A stretch of 64,000 nt of DNA, taken from positions 4,216,001 through 4,280,000 of the forward strand of contig NZ_CP108394.1 in NCBI RefSeq assembly GCF_041435215.1, read 5' to 3'. The number at the start of each line of letters is the position of its first letter. Positions within the stretch are counted from its first letter, which is position 1. The position numbers and the translations under genes were made by a program. Shown here one piece after another: positions 10,579-19,059 of the stretch. This DNA is from Streptomyces sp. NBC_01314 (GTDB lineage: Bacteria; Actinomycetota; Actinomycetes; Streptomycetales; Streptomycetaceae). The notes below the pieces were generated by a model, which did no database searches, was not told the origin of the DNA, and saw only the letters and a list, made by a program, of their open reading frames with translations.

Positions 10579-11597
10579 TTGGCGCCCTCCTTCCCTCGGC
10601 CCCGCCCCTTGGCGTCGGCGACTTCGCCGCGCCCCTCGACCTCGGCCTCGCCCTTCGCCTCGGCGAGGTGTCCCGTCAGGGAGAGGAACACGTCGTCCAG
10701 GGTGGGACGGCGCAGGCCGATGTCGTCGATCTCGATACCGCGGGTGTCCAGCTCGCGGATGACCTCGGCGAGGAGCTTGGCTCCGCCGGTCACGGGCACG
10801 GTGAGCTGGCGGGTGTGCTCCTCGACGGTGGTCTCGCCCTTGCCGAATCCGGTCAGCACCTCGACGGCGGCCGGGATGCGCTCGCGGTCGTGCACGACCA
10901 CCTCGACGCGCTCGCCGCCGGTGCGGGCCTTGAGCTGGTCGGAGGTGCCGCGGGCGATGACGCGGCCGTGGTCGACCACGGCGATGTCGTGCGCGAGGTG
11001 GTCGGCCTCTTCGAGGTACTGGGTGGTCAACAGCAGGGTCGTACCGCCGGAGACCAGTTGCTTGATCACTTCCCACAGCTGCTGGCGGTTGCGCGGATCG
11101 AGTCCGGTGGTCGGCTCGTCCATGAACATCACCGGTGGCGACACCACCAGCGCGGCCGCCAGGTCGAGCCGGCGACGCATACCGCCGGAGTACGTCTTGG
11201 CGGGCCGGTCGGCGGCGTCGGCGAGATGGAACTGCTCCAGCAGCTCGCCCGCGCGCGCCTTCGCGTCCTTGGCCCGCATCTGGTAGAGCTGGCCGACCAT
11301 CTGCAGGTTCTCGCGGCCCGTCAGATACTCGTCGACCGCGGCGAACTGGCCGGAGAGGCCGACCGAGCGCCGTACGGCGTCCGGGTCCTTCAGCACGTCG
11401 ATGCCGGCCACGACGGCCCTGCCGCTGTCGGGCCGCAGCAGGGTGGTGAGGCATCGGACGGTGGTCGTCTTGCCCGCGCCGTTCGGCCCGAGCAGACCCA
11501 GGACGGTGCCCTCGGGTACATCGAGGTCGACACCGTCGAGGGCTCTTACATCACCGAAGGTCTTCACCAGGCCTTCGGCATGGATGGCGCCTGGCAT
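10575..11597 (-). CDS. ABC transporter ATP-binding protein (DrrA-like)
   Basis: 340 aa from ATG 11597 (GGAGAT SD). Walker A GPNGAGKT at 37-44, signature YSGGMRRRLDLA near 140, Walker B VMFMDEPTTGLD, then LLLTTQYLEEADHLA with the switch region. The ~100-residue C-terminal extension ending in LRRPTLDDVFLSLTGH is typical of DrrA-type drug-export ATPases. It is translationally coupled to the permease. Expression is probably repressed by a factor binding the palindrome inside its promoter (11710-11725); no TetR- or PadR-type regulator lies adjacent. Confidence 0.9.
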   Translation of the reverse strand: MPGAIHAEGLVKTFGDVRALDGVDLDVPEGTVLGLLGPNGAGKTTTVRCLTTLLRPDSGRAVVAGIDVLKDPDAVRRSVGLSGQFAAVDEYLTGRENLQMVGQLYQMRAKDAKARAGELLEQFHLADAADRPAKTYSGGMRRRLDLAAALVVSPPVMFMDEPTTGLDPRNRQQLWEVIKQLVSGGTTLLLTTQYLEEADHLAHDIAVVDHGRVIARGTSDQLKARTGGERVEVVVHDRERIPAAVEVLTGFGKGETTVEEHTRQLTVPVTGGAKLLAEVIRELDTRGIEIDDIGLRRPTLDDVFLSLTGHLAEAKGEAEVEGRGEVADAKGRGRGKEGAK

Positions 11598-11703
11598 GTG
11601 ATATCTCCACGTCTTTGGGGTTCCTTCGCAAAGCCCGGGGTTCGTACTTTTCGTTCTGCCCGGCCGGTGACGTGGGCCACATCGCCGAACGAACACGAGA
11701 CAC

Positions 11704-11732
11704 ATCATAACGCGATGTATCGCGTCTCTCAA
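11704..11732 (-). promoter_or_regulatory. Promoter with operator filling the spacer, for the ABC exporter
   Basis: On the minus strand TTGAGA (11727-11732) and TATGAT (11704-11709) are separated by exactly 17 bases. The spacer is almost entirely the perfect palindrome ACGCGATGTATCGCGT (11710-11725; 7-bp arms, 2-base centre). Transcription would start about 100 bases before the ATPase ATG. A dimeric repressor there would block RNA polymerase. Confidence 0.7.
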
Positions 11733-11780
11733 TGGACTTGCCCGAACGAGTGACAGACGGTTGGCGACGGGCCGCCGACC

Positions 11781-13010
11781 TCAGTCGATGACGGTGTAAC
11801 CCGCCTCGCGGAGGGCGTGGTTGACCTCGCCGCAGTGCGTCGGTCCCCTCGTCTCCAGGTGCAGTTCGACCTCCACCTCCGTGAGCCCGAGTCGAGGGTC
11901 GGTCCGTACATGGCTCACGTCGAGGACATTAGCGTCGACCGCTGACAACACCCCGAGAAGTGTGGCGAGAGCACCGGGGCGGTCGGTCAGGCGGAGGCAT
12001 ACCTGCAGGTAGCGGCCACCGGCGGCCATACCGTGCCGCAGGATGCGCTGCATCAGCAGCGGGTCGACGTTGCCGCCGGAGAGCACCGCGACGACCGGGC
12101 CCTCGAAGGACTCCGGGTCGCGCAGCAGGGCCGCGACGGGGCTGGCGCCGGCCGGTTCCACGACCAGCTTGGCCCGCTCCAGGCAGAGCAGCAGGGCGCT
12201 GGAGAGGTTGTACTCCGAGACCGTACGGACCTCGTCCACCAGTTCCGCGATGATCCCGAACGGCACGTCGCCGGGCCGCCCGACCTTGATGCCGTCGGCC
12301 ATCGTCGCCGGGTTCTTCACGGCCACGGGCAGACCGGCGGCCAGCGAGGGCGGGTACGCGGCCGCGCCCTCCGCCTGGACGCCGACGACGCGCACGTCCG
12401 GCCGCAGCGACTTCACCGCGACCGCGATACCCGCCGCGAGCCCGCCGCCGCCGATGCCGACGACGATCGTGCGCACCTCGGGGCACTGTTCCAGAATCTC
12501 CAGACCCACCGTGCCCTGGCCCGCGATGACGTCAGGATGATCGAACGGGTGGATGAACACCGCGCCGGTCTCGGCCGCGTACTCCTGGGCGGCGATCAGC
12601 GTCTCGTCGACGACCGTGCCGTGCAGGCGCACCTCGGCTCCGTACTCCTCGGTCGCGCTGATCTTCGGCAGTGGGGCGCCCTTCGGCATGAAGACGGTGG
12701 AGCGCACGCCGAGCAGCGAGGAGGCGAGGGCGACGCCCTGGGCGTGATTGCCCGCGCTCGCGGCGACAACGCCGGCGGCCCGCTCCTCGGGCAGCAGACC
12801 CGCGATACGGACGTACGCGCCGCGCAGCTTGAACGAGCCCGTCCGCTGGAGGTTCTCGCACTTGAGGTGCACCGGCGCGCCGACGAGCTGCGACAGATGC
12901 CTGCTGCCCTCCATGGCGGTGACACGTGAAATGCCCGTAAGCATCTTCTGCGCGCCTCGCACGTCGTCGAGCGTCACCCGTGGAAAGGAGTCAGCCGTGC
13001 TGTAGCTCAT
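11781..13010 (-). CDS. ilvA: Threonine ammonia-lyase (threonine dehydratase) with ACT domain
   Basis: 409 aa. PLP-dependent fold type II: the Schiff-base lysine is Lys61 in TGSFKLRGA. ASAGNHAQGVA binds the substrate carboxylate and IGGGGLAAGIA is the phosphate-binding glycine loop. Residues ~330-409 form an ACT-like regulatory domain (LQVCLRLTDRPGALATLL). It deaminates threonine to 2-oxobutanoate, the first step to isoleucine. The ~400-residue, single-ACT form is the short class, which is not always the biosynthetic isozyme. It is divergent from the MarR gene (147 bases between starts). No good SD precedes the start. Confidence 0.9.
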   Translation of the reverse strand: MSYSTADSFPRVTLDDVRGAQKMLTGISRVTAMEGSRHLSQLVGAPVHLKCENLQRTGSFKLRGAYVRIAGLLPEERAAGVVAASAGNHAQGVALASSLLGVRSTVFMPKGAPLPKISATEEYGAEVRLHGTVVDETLIAAQEYAAETGAVFIHPFDHPDVIAGQGTVGLEILEQCPEVRTIVVGIGGGGLAAGIAVAVKSLRPDVRVVGVQAEGAAAYPPSLAAGLPVAVKNPATMADGIKVGRPGDVPFGIIAELVDEVRTVSEYNLSSALLLCLERAKLVVEPAGASPVAALLRDPESFEGPVVAVLSGGNVDPLLMQRILRHGMAAGGRYLQVCLRLTDRPGALATLLGVLSAVDANVLDVSHVRTDPRLGLTEVEVELHLETRGPTHCGEVNHALREAGYTVID

Positions 13011-13157
13011 GACCGCCAGTCTCGCAGTTCACAGGGGGCGAAGACGGGTGTGACCAAGGGGCGGGACCGTGTTTCAGCGGGGCCCGTACACCCCACGCCC
13101 GGTCCGCGTACTCTGTCCCCCAACCCAGCGCCCCACGCATGAATTGAGCCTTTGGCC

Positions 13158-13670
13158 ATGCCCACAACACCTGAAATGTCGATGGACATGACGACCGTCG
13201 GTGACAACGGTCTTCTCGACACGCTGCAGCACGAGGTCGCGGTGTTCGCCCGCCGTGCCGAACAGACCCGGCTCGGCGGCGTCGGGCAGGTGCGCAACTC
13301 CATGGACCGTGCCGCGTACCTGCTGCTCAACCGCCTCGACAAGGAAGGCCCGATGGGCGTCAAGGCGCTCGCGGCGAGCATGGGGATCGACTCCTCGACG
13401 GTCACCCGTCAGGTGGCGCCGCTCGTGGACACCGGACTCGTCAAGCGCACCTCGCACCCGGAGGACGGCCGCGCCGTGGTGCTCCAGCTGTCGCCGCGCG
13501 GGCTGTCCCGCCTTGAGGAGGTACGTTCCTCCAGGCGCCTGCTGATGGCCGAACTCACCCAGGACTGGGCCCCCGAGGAGCGCGAGGCCTTCTGCTCGCT
13601 CCTCACCCGTTTCAACACCGCGCTCTCGACCCGCATGGCGGCGGCGCCGGAGGCACCGTCACCCTCCTGA
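13158..13670 (+). CDS. MarR family transcriptional regulator
   Basis: 170 aa. The winged-helix DNA-binding domain is clear: VKALAASMGIDSSTVTRQVAPLV as helix-turn-helix, followed by the wing RTSHPEDGRAVVLQLSPRG. Flanking helices for dimerisation are typical of MarR. The start at ATG 13158 lacks a strong SD; the internal ATG in MSMDMTTV is a possible alternative. It faces ilvA divergently, so it may regulate itself and possibly ilvA. Ligand unknown. Confidence 0.88.
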   Translation: MPTTPEMSMDMTTVGDNGLLDTLQHEVAVFARRAEQTRLGGVGQVRNSMDRAAYLLLNRLDKEGPMGVKALAASMGIDSSTVTRQVAPLVDTGLVKRTSHPEDGRAVVLQLSPRGLSRLEEVRSSRRLLMAELTQDWAPEEREAFCSLLTRFNTALSTRMAAAPEAPSPS

Positions 13671-13808
13671 CCCTTGACCGCGCCCCTGCTCCTGGCCTCA
13701 TATGAGACCGGGCCCTCGTCGTACGCGGCGGACGCTCCGCACTCGGCGGACCGATCCGTACCCGGCCGGGTCCCGTTCGCTCAGGGTCGGCCTCAGGCGG
13801 GAGGCGTG

Positions 13809-14300
13809 GTGCGAGATCGGCATGTGGCCCAAGGCGCCCACCGGGCCAGGGAGTTCGAGGCGTTCGTCGCGGGCGCGGCGGGGCGGCTTCTGCAGACCGC
13901 CACCCTGCTCACGGCGGAACCGCCGGACGACAACCCGCGCGCGCGACGGCTGCTGACCCATGCCCTGGCCCACACGTACGCCACCTGGGACCGGCTGCGC
14001 GGCGAGGACCCGTACGACCGGACCCGGCAGCGGCTGGCCGTCCGTTTCGCGCGCGAGGCCTGGCACCACCACGGCCTCTTCCGCCCCGCGCCCGGCGGCG
14101 CCCTGGCCGTCCTCAGCCCGCAGGAGCGGCTGATCCTCGTCCTGCGGCTCTACGAGGGGGTCGCCGAGGAGCAGGCGGCGGCGCTGCTCGGGCTGCCCGT
14201 CGAGCGCGTGACGACGATCTGTCTGCGCGCGATGGCGACGGTCCTGCATCCCCCGCGCGAGGCGGCCCCCGAGAAGGTGGCGGAGGTGGCGCCGTCATGA
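13809..14300 (+). CDS. Sigma-factor-like protein (region 4-type HTH)
   Basis: 163 aa from GTG 13809, chosen for the GGGAGG at 13799-13804. The C-terminal half reads like sigma-70 region 4 of ECF-type factors: LSPQERLILVLRLYEGVAEE then a helix-turn-helix (AAALLGLPVERVTTICLRAM). The N-terminal half is short (EFEAFVAGAAGRLLQTATLL...HALAHTYATWDRLRG) and resembles a degenerate region 2, without an obvious aromatic -10-melting motif. It overlaps the next gene by 4 bases (ATGA), so the two are coupled. It may be a SigE-subfamily sigma factor or a sigma-like regulator. Confidence 0.65.
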   Translation: MRDRHVAQGAHRAREFEAFVAGAAGRLLQTATLLTAEPPDDNPRARRLLTHALAHTYATWDRLRGEDPYDRTRQRLAVRFAREAWHHHGLFRPAPGGALAVLSPQERLILVLRLYEGVAEEQAAALLGLPVERVTTICLRAMATVLHPPREAAPEKVAEVAPS

Positions 14301-14545
14301 GTCTGCGGGACCGCGAGGCGGCCGTACGGCGGATCCTGGAGCGCAGGCCCCCGCCGGTGCCGCCCGACCTGTGCGCGGCGGCGGTGCGGCGCGGCGGGCG
14401 CATGCTGCGGCGCCGGACGGCGGCCCGGCATCTGATGTGGCTGGTGCTGGCGGCCGCCGTGGTCGCGTTCTTCGTGTGGGCGCTGATGGCCCGCCCCTGG
14501 GTGGAGCCGCCGTCTACGACGACTCCACCGATGACGGGCTGGTGA
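14297..14545 (+). CDS. Small membrane protein coupled to the sigma-like gene
   Basis: 82 aa. A basic, arginine-rich cytoplasmic N-terminus (MSLRDREAAVRRILERRPP) precedes one membrane helix (LMWLVLAAAVVAFFVWALM) and a short proline/threonine-rich outer tail. It overlaps the sigma-like gene by ATGA. Tiny membrane proteins translated with ECF-like sigma factors sometimes act as anti-sigma factors, but no zinc-binding anti-sigma motif is present, so that role is inference only. Confidence 0.65.
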   Translation: MSLRDREAAVRRILERRPPPVPPDLCAAAVRRGGRMLRRRTAARHLMWLVLAAAVVAFFVWALMARPWVEPPSTTTPPMTGW

Positions 14546-14561
14546 GCGCCCGGGGCCGGGT

Positions 14562-15716
14562 CTAGCCCAGGGCCTGCTGGAGGTCCTCCAGGAGGTCGTC
14601 GACGTTCTCGATGCCCACGGAGAGGCGTACGAGGTCGGCGGGTACCTCCAGGGCCGAGCCGGCCACCGAGGCGTGCGTCATGCGTCCCGGGTGCTCGATC
14701 AGGGACTCGACGCCGCCCAGGGACTCGCCCAGGGTGAACACCTTGGCGCGGTTGCAGACCTCGACGGCCGCCTCCTCGCCGCCGGCGACCCGGAACGACA
14801 CCATGCCGCCGAACGCCTTCATCTGCTTGGCGGCGACCTCGTGCCCGGGGTGCTCCGGCAGGCCCGGGTAGAGCACGCCGGCCACGCGCGCGTGCCGGGT
14901 CAGCATGTCGGCGACCTTGGTGGCGTTCTCGCTGTGCCGGTCCATCCGGACGGCGAGCGTCTTGGTGCCGCGCAGCACCAGCCAGGAGTCGAAGGGGCCG
15001 GCGACCGCGCCCATCGCGTTCTGGTGGTAGGCCAGTTCCTCGCCCAGTTCCTGGTCGCCGACGACCAGGGCGCCGCCGACGACGTCCGAGTGGCCGCCCA
15101 TGTACTTGGTGAGCGAGTGCACGACGACGTCCGCGCCGAGCGCGAGCGGCTGCTGGAGGTAGGGGGTGGCGAAGGTGTTGTCGACGACCAGCTTCGCGCC
15201 GGCCTCGCGGGCGACCTGGGCGACGGCCGGGATGTCCGTGATCCCGAGCAGCGGGTTGGAGGGGGTCTCCACCCAGATGACCTTCGTCCGGGGCGTGACG
15301 GCGGCCCGTACGGCCGTGGGGTCGCTGGTGTCGGCCACCGACCAGTCCACGCCCCAACGGGAGACGACCTTCGCGAAGAGGCGGAACGTGCCGCCGTAGG
15401 CGTCGTTGGGGATGACCACGTGGTCGCCGGGGCTGAGCAGCGTGCGCAGCAGGCAGTCTTCGGCGGCCAGTCCGGACGCGAACGCGAGGCCGCGGCGGCC
15501 GCCCTCCAGGGCTGCGAGGTTCTCTTCCAGCGCGGTGCGGGTGGGGTTGGCGCTGCGGCTGTACTCGTAACCGCCGCGCAGGCCTCCTACGCCGTCCTGC
15601 TTGTAGGTCGAGACCTGGTAGATCGGCGGGACGACCGCGCCGGTGAGGGGATCCGCGGTGTTGCCCGCGTGGATCGCGAGGGTCTCGAAGTGCTGGCTGA
15701 TGTGGGTGTCGCTCAT
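14562..15716 (-). CDS. metB: Cystathionine gamma-synthase/lyase (Cys/Met metabolism PLP enzyme)
   Basis: 384 aa. Fold type I PLP enzyme with the Schiff-base lysine Lys204 in HSLTKYMGGHSD. Other family signatures are YEYSRSANPTR and EENLAALEGGRRGLAFASG (PLP phosphate loop), DNTFATPYLQQP and ESLGGVESLIEHPGRMTHAS. It makes cystathionine from O-acyl-homoserine and cysteine or cleaves cystathionine; the sequence alone does not separate synthase from gamma-lyase. metB is the usual Streptomyces annotation. Monocistronic, facing the small membrane protein gene. Confidence 0.88.
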   Translation of the reverse strand: MSDTHISQHFETLAIHAGNTADPLTGAVVPPIYQVSTYKQDGVGGLRGGYEYSRSANPTRTALEENLAALEGGRRGLAFASGLAAEDCLLRTLLSPGDHVVIPNDAYGGTFRLFAKVVSRWGVDWSVADTSDPTAVRAAVTPRTKVIWVETPSNPLLGITDIPAVAQVAREAGAKLVVDNTFATPYLQQPLALGADVVVHSLTKYMGGHSDVVGGALVVGDQELGEELAYHQNAMGAVAGPFDSWLVLRGTKTLAVRMDRHSENATKVADMLTRHARVAGVLYPGLPEHPGHEVAAKQMKAFGGMVSFRVAGGEEAAVEVCNRAKVFTLGESLGGVESLIEHPGRMTHASVAGSALEVPADLVRLSVGIENVDDLLEDLQQALG

Positions 15717-15832
15717 GGTTGTCGAGCCTAAATGGTCAGGAGGGTTCGGGGCGCCCTGTGGCTTCGCTGGGTGCCGGAGGCCTCATGGGGTGGGGTGCGT
15801 TGCGGGTGTGGCGGATGTGGCGGCCGCGGGTG

Positions 15833-15868
15833 CGTCGTGGCTGGTCGCGCCCACGTGGTGGAGCCGCA
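15833..15868 (-). repeat. Dispersed intergenic repeat, copy A (inverted)
   Basis: A 36-bp element whose reverse complement matches 17173-17208 with only a few changes (both contain GTGGGCGCGACC and end in GCCACGACG). The two copies lie in opposite orientation on either side of the 15973-17091 gene. Confidence 0.75.
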
Positions 15869-15972
15869 CAGGTCACCATCACGCGCCTCTGCCATGGTGC
15901 GCCGGTCCGGAGTTGTCCACAGGCCACCGGCCGGGTTGGGCAATTGTCGGCCGGGTCTGGAACCCTTGTCGC

Positions 15973-17091
15973 ATGGAGATTCTCTGGGTGCTGATGGCGC
16001 TGCTCATGGTCGGCTTCGTGGCGTGGCCGATCCTGGCGCGCCGCAGGGCCGGTATTCAGCAGGTGGAGGCGGGGCATCCGGACGCGGCGGACCCGGCGGA
16101 CTACGGGTTCGTGCGGCAGGAGCTGCTGGACGTTCGGATGCCGGCGCCCGACCAGGATCTGCTGGACGTGCTGGATGTGGTGCAGCGGTCCCAGGACTAC
16201 CGGGCCGCGAAGCAGCTGCTGGCCGGTACGGAGGCGGTTGGCGAGGTCCGGTGGCAGCGGGTGCAGGCGTTCGCGGGGGCGGCGGCGCTGGAGCTGGCGC
16301 AGCGGCCCGGCGGGGTGGGCGAGACGCCCGGTGGGCAGTGGCTGCGGGTGTGGCGCGCGGAGGCGCCCAAGGACGCGGGCGGCGCGGCGGTGCACGCGGA
16401 GTTCCTGGTGCAGCAGGCGTGGCGGACGTCGACGCCGGGCACGGACGATTTCCGGATCATCATGGAGGAGGCCAGATCGGCGTGCGGCGACGCGGCGCTG
16501 CTGGCCCCCGGTGACCCGATCCCGTACATCATCGAGCTGTCGGTGGCGCGCGGGCTGGCGTACTCCCGTGAGGAGTTCGAGCAGCTCTGGCTGAAGATCC
16601 TGGACCGGGCGCCGGAGCACATGGGCGCCCACCTCGCGGCCCTGCACTACTGGTGCGAGAAGTGGCACGGCTCGCGGGAGCTGGCGTACTCCTTCGCCGA
16701 GGCGGCGGCGGCCCGCGCCCCGCGGGGGTCGCTCCTCGCGGCCATGCCGCTCTTCGCGGTGTTCGAGCACCTGCCCGAGGTGAACCTGGTGCAGGGCTTC
16801 TACGAGAGCGAGGTCGTCACCAAGGCGGTCCACGGCGCCCTGTTCGCGGTGCACGCGGCGCGGCCGGACGACCCGATGCCGGCCCATGTCCGCCATCTGC
16901 TGATTTTCTTCCTGGTCCGCTCCGAGCGCTGGTCCGAGGCCATGGACCAGCTCGTGCACGCCGACGGCCACGTGGGCGCCCTCCCCTGGACCCTCACCTC
17001 CGACCCGGCCGCGGACTACGCGATCTACCGGGCCCTGGCGGTGGCGGGCTACGAGGCGAACGGCGGGAGCCCGGCGACGCTGCTGCACTGA
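15973..17091 (+). CDS. Membrane-anchored helical-repeat protein, paralogue 1
   Basis: 372 aa from ATG 15973, probably leaderless: a GGAACCCT box lies 7 bases upstream and no SD is seen. An N-terminal membrane helix (LWVLMALLMVGFVAWPILA) is followed by a helical, TPR-like cytoplasmic domain. Around residue 224 it carries ALHYWCEKWHGSRELAYSFAE, nearly the same sequence at the same position as in the gene at 19056-20153 (LQYWCAKWRGSEKLATEFAE). Both then read AP-x-GSLL-A-x-PL-A-x-FEH. The two paralogues flank an M48 protease. No function is known to me. Confidence 0.8.
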   Translation: MEILWVLMALLMVGFVAWPILARRRAGIQQVEAGHPDAADPADYGFVRQELLDVRMPAPDQDLLDVLDVVQRSQDYRAAKQLLAGTEAVGEVRWQRVQAFAGAAALELAQRPGGVGETPGGQWLRVWRAEAPKDAGGAAVHAEFLVQQAWRTSTPGTDDFRIIMEEARSACGDAALLAPGDPIPYIIELSVARGLAYSREEFEQLWLKILDRAPEHMGAHLAALHYWCEKWHGSRELAYSFAEAAAARAPRGSLLAAMPLFAVFEHLPEVNLVQGFYESEVVTKAVHGALFAVHAARPDDPMPAHVRHLLIFFLVRSERWSEAMDQLVHADGHVGALPWTLTSDPAADYAIYRALAVAGYEANGGSPATLLH

Positions 17092-17114
17092 CGCGGGCCT
17101 GAAGGGGCGAAGCC

Positions 17115-17162
17115 CTGAGGGGGTGCGGGGCTGAGGGGGTGCGGGGCTGAGGGGGTGCGGGG
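17115..17162. repeat. Three perfect 16-bp tandem repeats
   Basis: CTGAGGGGGTGCGGGG repeated three times without a mismatch, starting 24 bases after the stop of the gene at 15973-17091. The intergenic stretch to the protease gene (17092-17418, 327 bases) otherwise holds repeat copy B and the promoter elements of the protease operon. Confidence 0.9.
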
Positions 17163-17172
17163 CCGTGGCATA

Positions 17173-17208
17173 TGCGGCTCCGCCGCGTGGGCGCGACCGG
17201 CCACGACG
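17173..17208 (+). repeat. Dispersed intergenic repeat, copy B
   Basis: 36-bp partner of 15833-15868 in inverted orientation, containing TGCGGCTCC...GTGGGCGCGACC...CCACGACG. Sequences of this kind are, from memory, scattered between Streptomyces genes. Confidence 0.75.
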
Positions 17209-17345
17209 AGCCCGCAGCCGCCGCCCCCACGACACAGCCACCCAAGGCGCCCGGCCCTCCAGCAAGCCCTTGCAACCCCGCACACCCGTGCGAAATACTC
17301 CGCCCCTCACACCTTTTGGTCATGGACACGCCCCAGGCCATCCAA

Positions 17346-17387
17346 ATTTCACCGTTCCAACCGATTTCACCGTTTGAACGATCGTTC
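17346..17387 (+). promoter_or_regulatory. Direct repeats and palindrome upstream of the M48 protease
   Basis: ATTTCACCGTT occurs twice, 18 bases apart (17346-17356 and 17364-17374). It is followed directly by the perfect palindrome GAACGATCGTTC (17376-17387), 31 bases before the protease start. This is an AT-richer patch in a GC-rich gap, typical of a regulated promoter; the binding factor is unknown. Confidence 0.5.
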
Positions 17388-17418
17388 GCGATCTTTCCCG
17401 TGGGGGGAACTCTGCCCA

Positions 17419-19059
17419 ATGGGCGCGACCCTGCGCGCACTGCGCGCCCTCGTGCTGCTCGCCGGCTTCTATCTGCTCGGCGTGATCCTGCTGGCGGCGC
17501 TCGCCGGCACCGACTACCTGCTCTCCCTCTACGCGCCGTCCAGCCTCGCCGCCAAGCTGTACCTGGTCTCCGTACTGCTCGCGATCCCCCTGGTCCGCGG
17601 TCTGTTCATGCTGCGGACGCCGAAGGGCGAGGACCTGCCGGGCCTGCCGGTGACGGAGGCCGACGAGCCCGAACTGTGGCGCACCGTAAGGGAACTGGCC
17701 GACGCGGTCGGTACCCGGGCGCCCTCCCGGATCGTCCTGACGGCCGACGTCAACGCCGCCGTCAGCGAGGACGCCCGGCTGCTCGGCCTGCTGGCCGGCC
17801 CCCGCCACCTCTACCTCGGCGTACCGCTGCTGCAGGGCCTGACCGAGGCGCAGTTGCGCGCGGTCCTCGCCCATGAGCTGGGCCACTACTCGAACGCCGA
17901 CACCCGGCTCGCCGCGATCACCGTGCGCGGCCGGGCCCAGGTGCTGCGCACCATCGGGCACTTCGAGGAACGGGCCGACAGGTCCGCCGGACGTGAGCGG
18001 GCCCGGCAGGAGAAGAAGAACGCCAGGGCCGCGGCCAAGGGGAAGAAGACCAAGGAGATCGACGCCGAGCACGCGGGCTTCACGTACCGCGTGATGGCGC
18101 GGATCTACACCGGCTACGCCAAGCTGTACATCCGCGCCACGCTCGCCGGTTCACGCCGGCAGGAGTACGCCGCCGACGCCGCGGCCGCCCGGATCGCCGG
18201 CCGCGACGCCACCGCGTCGGCGCTGCGCGAGCTACCGGCGCTGGACGCCGCGTTCGACTTCTACATGAACAGCTACGCCACGCTCGGCTCCGAGGCCCGG
18301 CTGCTGCCGCCGCGCGGTGAGTTCTTCGGGGGCTACGGGCGGTTGCTCTCCGCCCGCCAGCTCGAACTGATCGGTCTGCGCACCGAATTGGCGACCGAGC
18401 CGACGTCGCCGTACGACTCGCACCCGCCCATCGCCGACCGCGTCGAGCGGATCGAGGCGCTGCCCGCCGACGGTCGCGCGGACGAGGCCAGGGGCGCGGC
18501 GCCAGGTCTGCTGGCCGACCCGGACCGGACTCTGGCGGCACTGGAGGACGCGGTCCTCAGCGAGGATGTCCTGCGGTTCCGGCGCGCCGGCGACTGGCAG
18601 GAGCTGCTCGACGGCTCGATGGTCGCGAACTTCGCCTTGCTCGACACCGCGCTGCACCGGGCGCTCGCGATGTACACCAAGGACCACCCGTCCCTGTCCG
18701 CGCTGCTGAAGGTGATCGACGACGGTCAGCTGTGGCAGCTGGCGCGGCGGCTGCCGCTGTCGGACCAGGCGGCCGAGGCGCAGGGCCGGGCCTTCCGTGA
18801 GTTCGTGCGGCCCGCGCTGGCGGACGCGCTGCAGGGCATGGTGCTGGCCGAACTGAGCGCACACTCGCGGCTGCGCTGGGAGTTCTCCTGGGCGGAGCCG
18901 GCCGTGGTGCGGCTGCCGCCCGCGCCGGACGGCACGGAGACCGACCTCGGCGCCGCGATCGCCGCGGCGGTCGCCGACCACCCCGACACGGGCCCGCTGC
19001 GGGCTCTGCTGCCCGCGCCCCAAGGCCCCGCGAACCGAGAAACGGACGCACCGCGATGA
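17419..19059 (+). CDS. M48 family membrane zinc metallopeptidase
   Basis: 546 aa from ATG 17419 with GGGGGGA about 10 bases upstream. Two N-terminal membrane helices (LRALVLLAGFYLLGVILLAAL and LYLVSVLLAIPLV) precede the catalytic domain. The HELGH zinc motif is at 152-156 and the third ligand is probably the Glu of RRQEYAADAAAA near 243, as in HtpX/Ste24-type peptidases. The C-terminal 200 residues are a family-specific helical extension. The last codons overlap the start of the next gene (ATGA), coupling it to paralogue 2. Likely a membrane-protein quality-control protease; substrates unknown. Confidence 0.85.
   Translation: MGATLRALRALVLLAGFYLLGVILLAALAGTDYLLSLYAPSSLAAKLYLVSVLLAIPLVRGLFMLRTPKGEDLPGLPVTEADEPELWRTVRELADAVGTRAPSRIVLTADVNAAVSEDARLLGLLAGPRHLYLGVPLLQGLTEAQLRAVLAHELGHYSNADTRLAAITVRGRAQVLRTIGHFEERADRSAGRERARQEKKNARAAAKGKKTKEIDAEHAGFTYRVMARIYTGYAKLYIRATLAGSRRQEYAADAAAARIAGRDATASALRELPALDAAFDFYMNSYATLGSEARLLPPRGEFFGGYGRLLSARQLELIGLRTELATEPTSPYDSHPPIADRVERIEALPADGRADEARGAAPGLLADPDRTLAALEDAVLSEDVLRFRRAGDWQELLDGSMVANFALLDTALHRALAMYTKDHPSLSALLKVIDDGQLWQLARRLPLSDQAAEAQGRAFREFVRPALADALQGMVLAELSAHSRLRWEFSWAEPAVVRLPPAPDGTETDLGAAIAAAVADHPDTGPLRALLPAPQGPANRETDAPR

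Noticed and set aside
9733..11454. Minus-strand open frame reading through the ABC ATPase and permease as one 573-aa protein
   Set aside because: The N-terminal part is an out-of-frame shadow of the ATPase. The real permease starts at GTG 10578.
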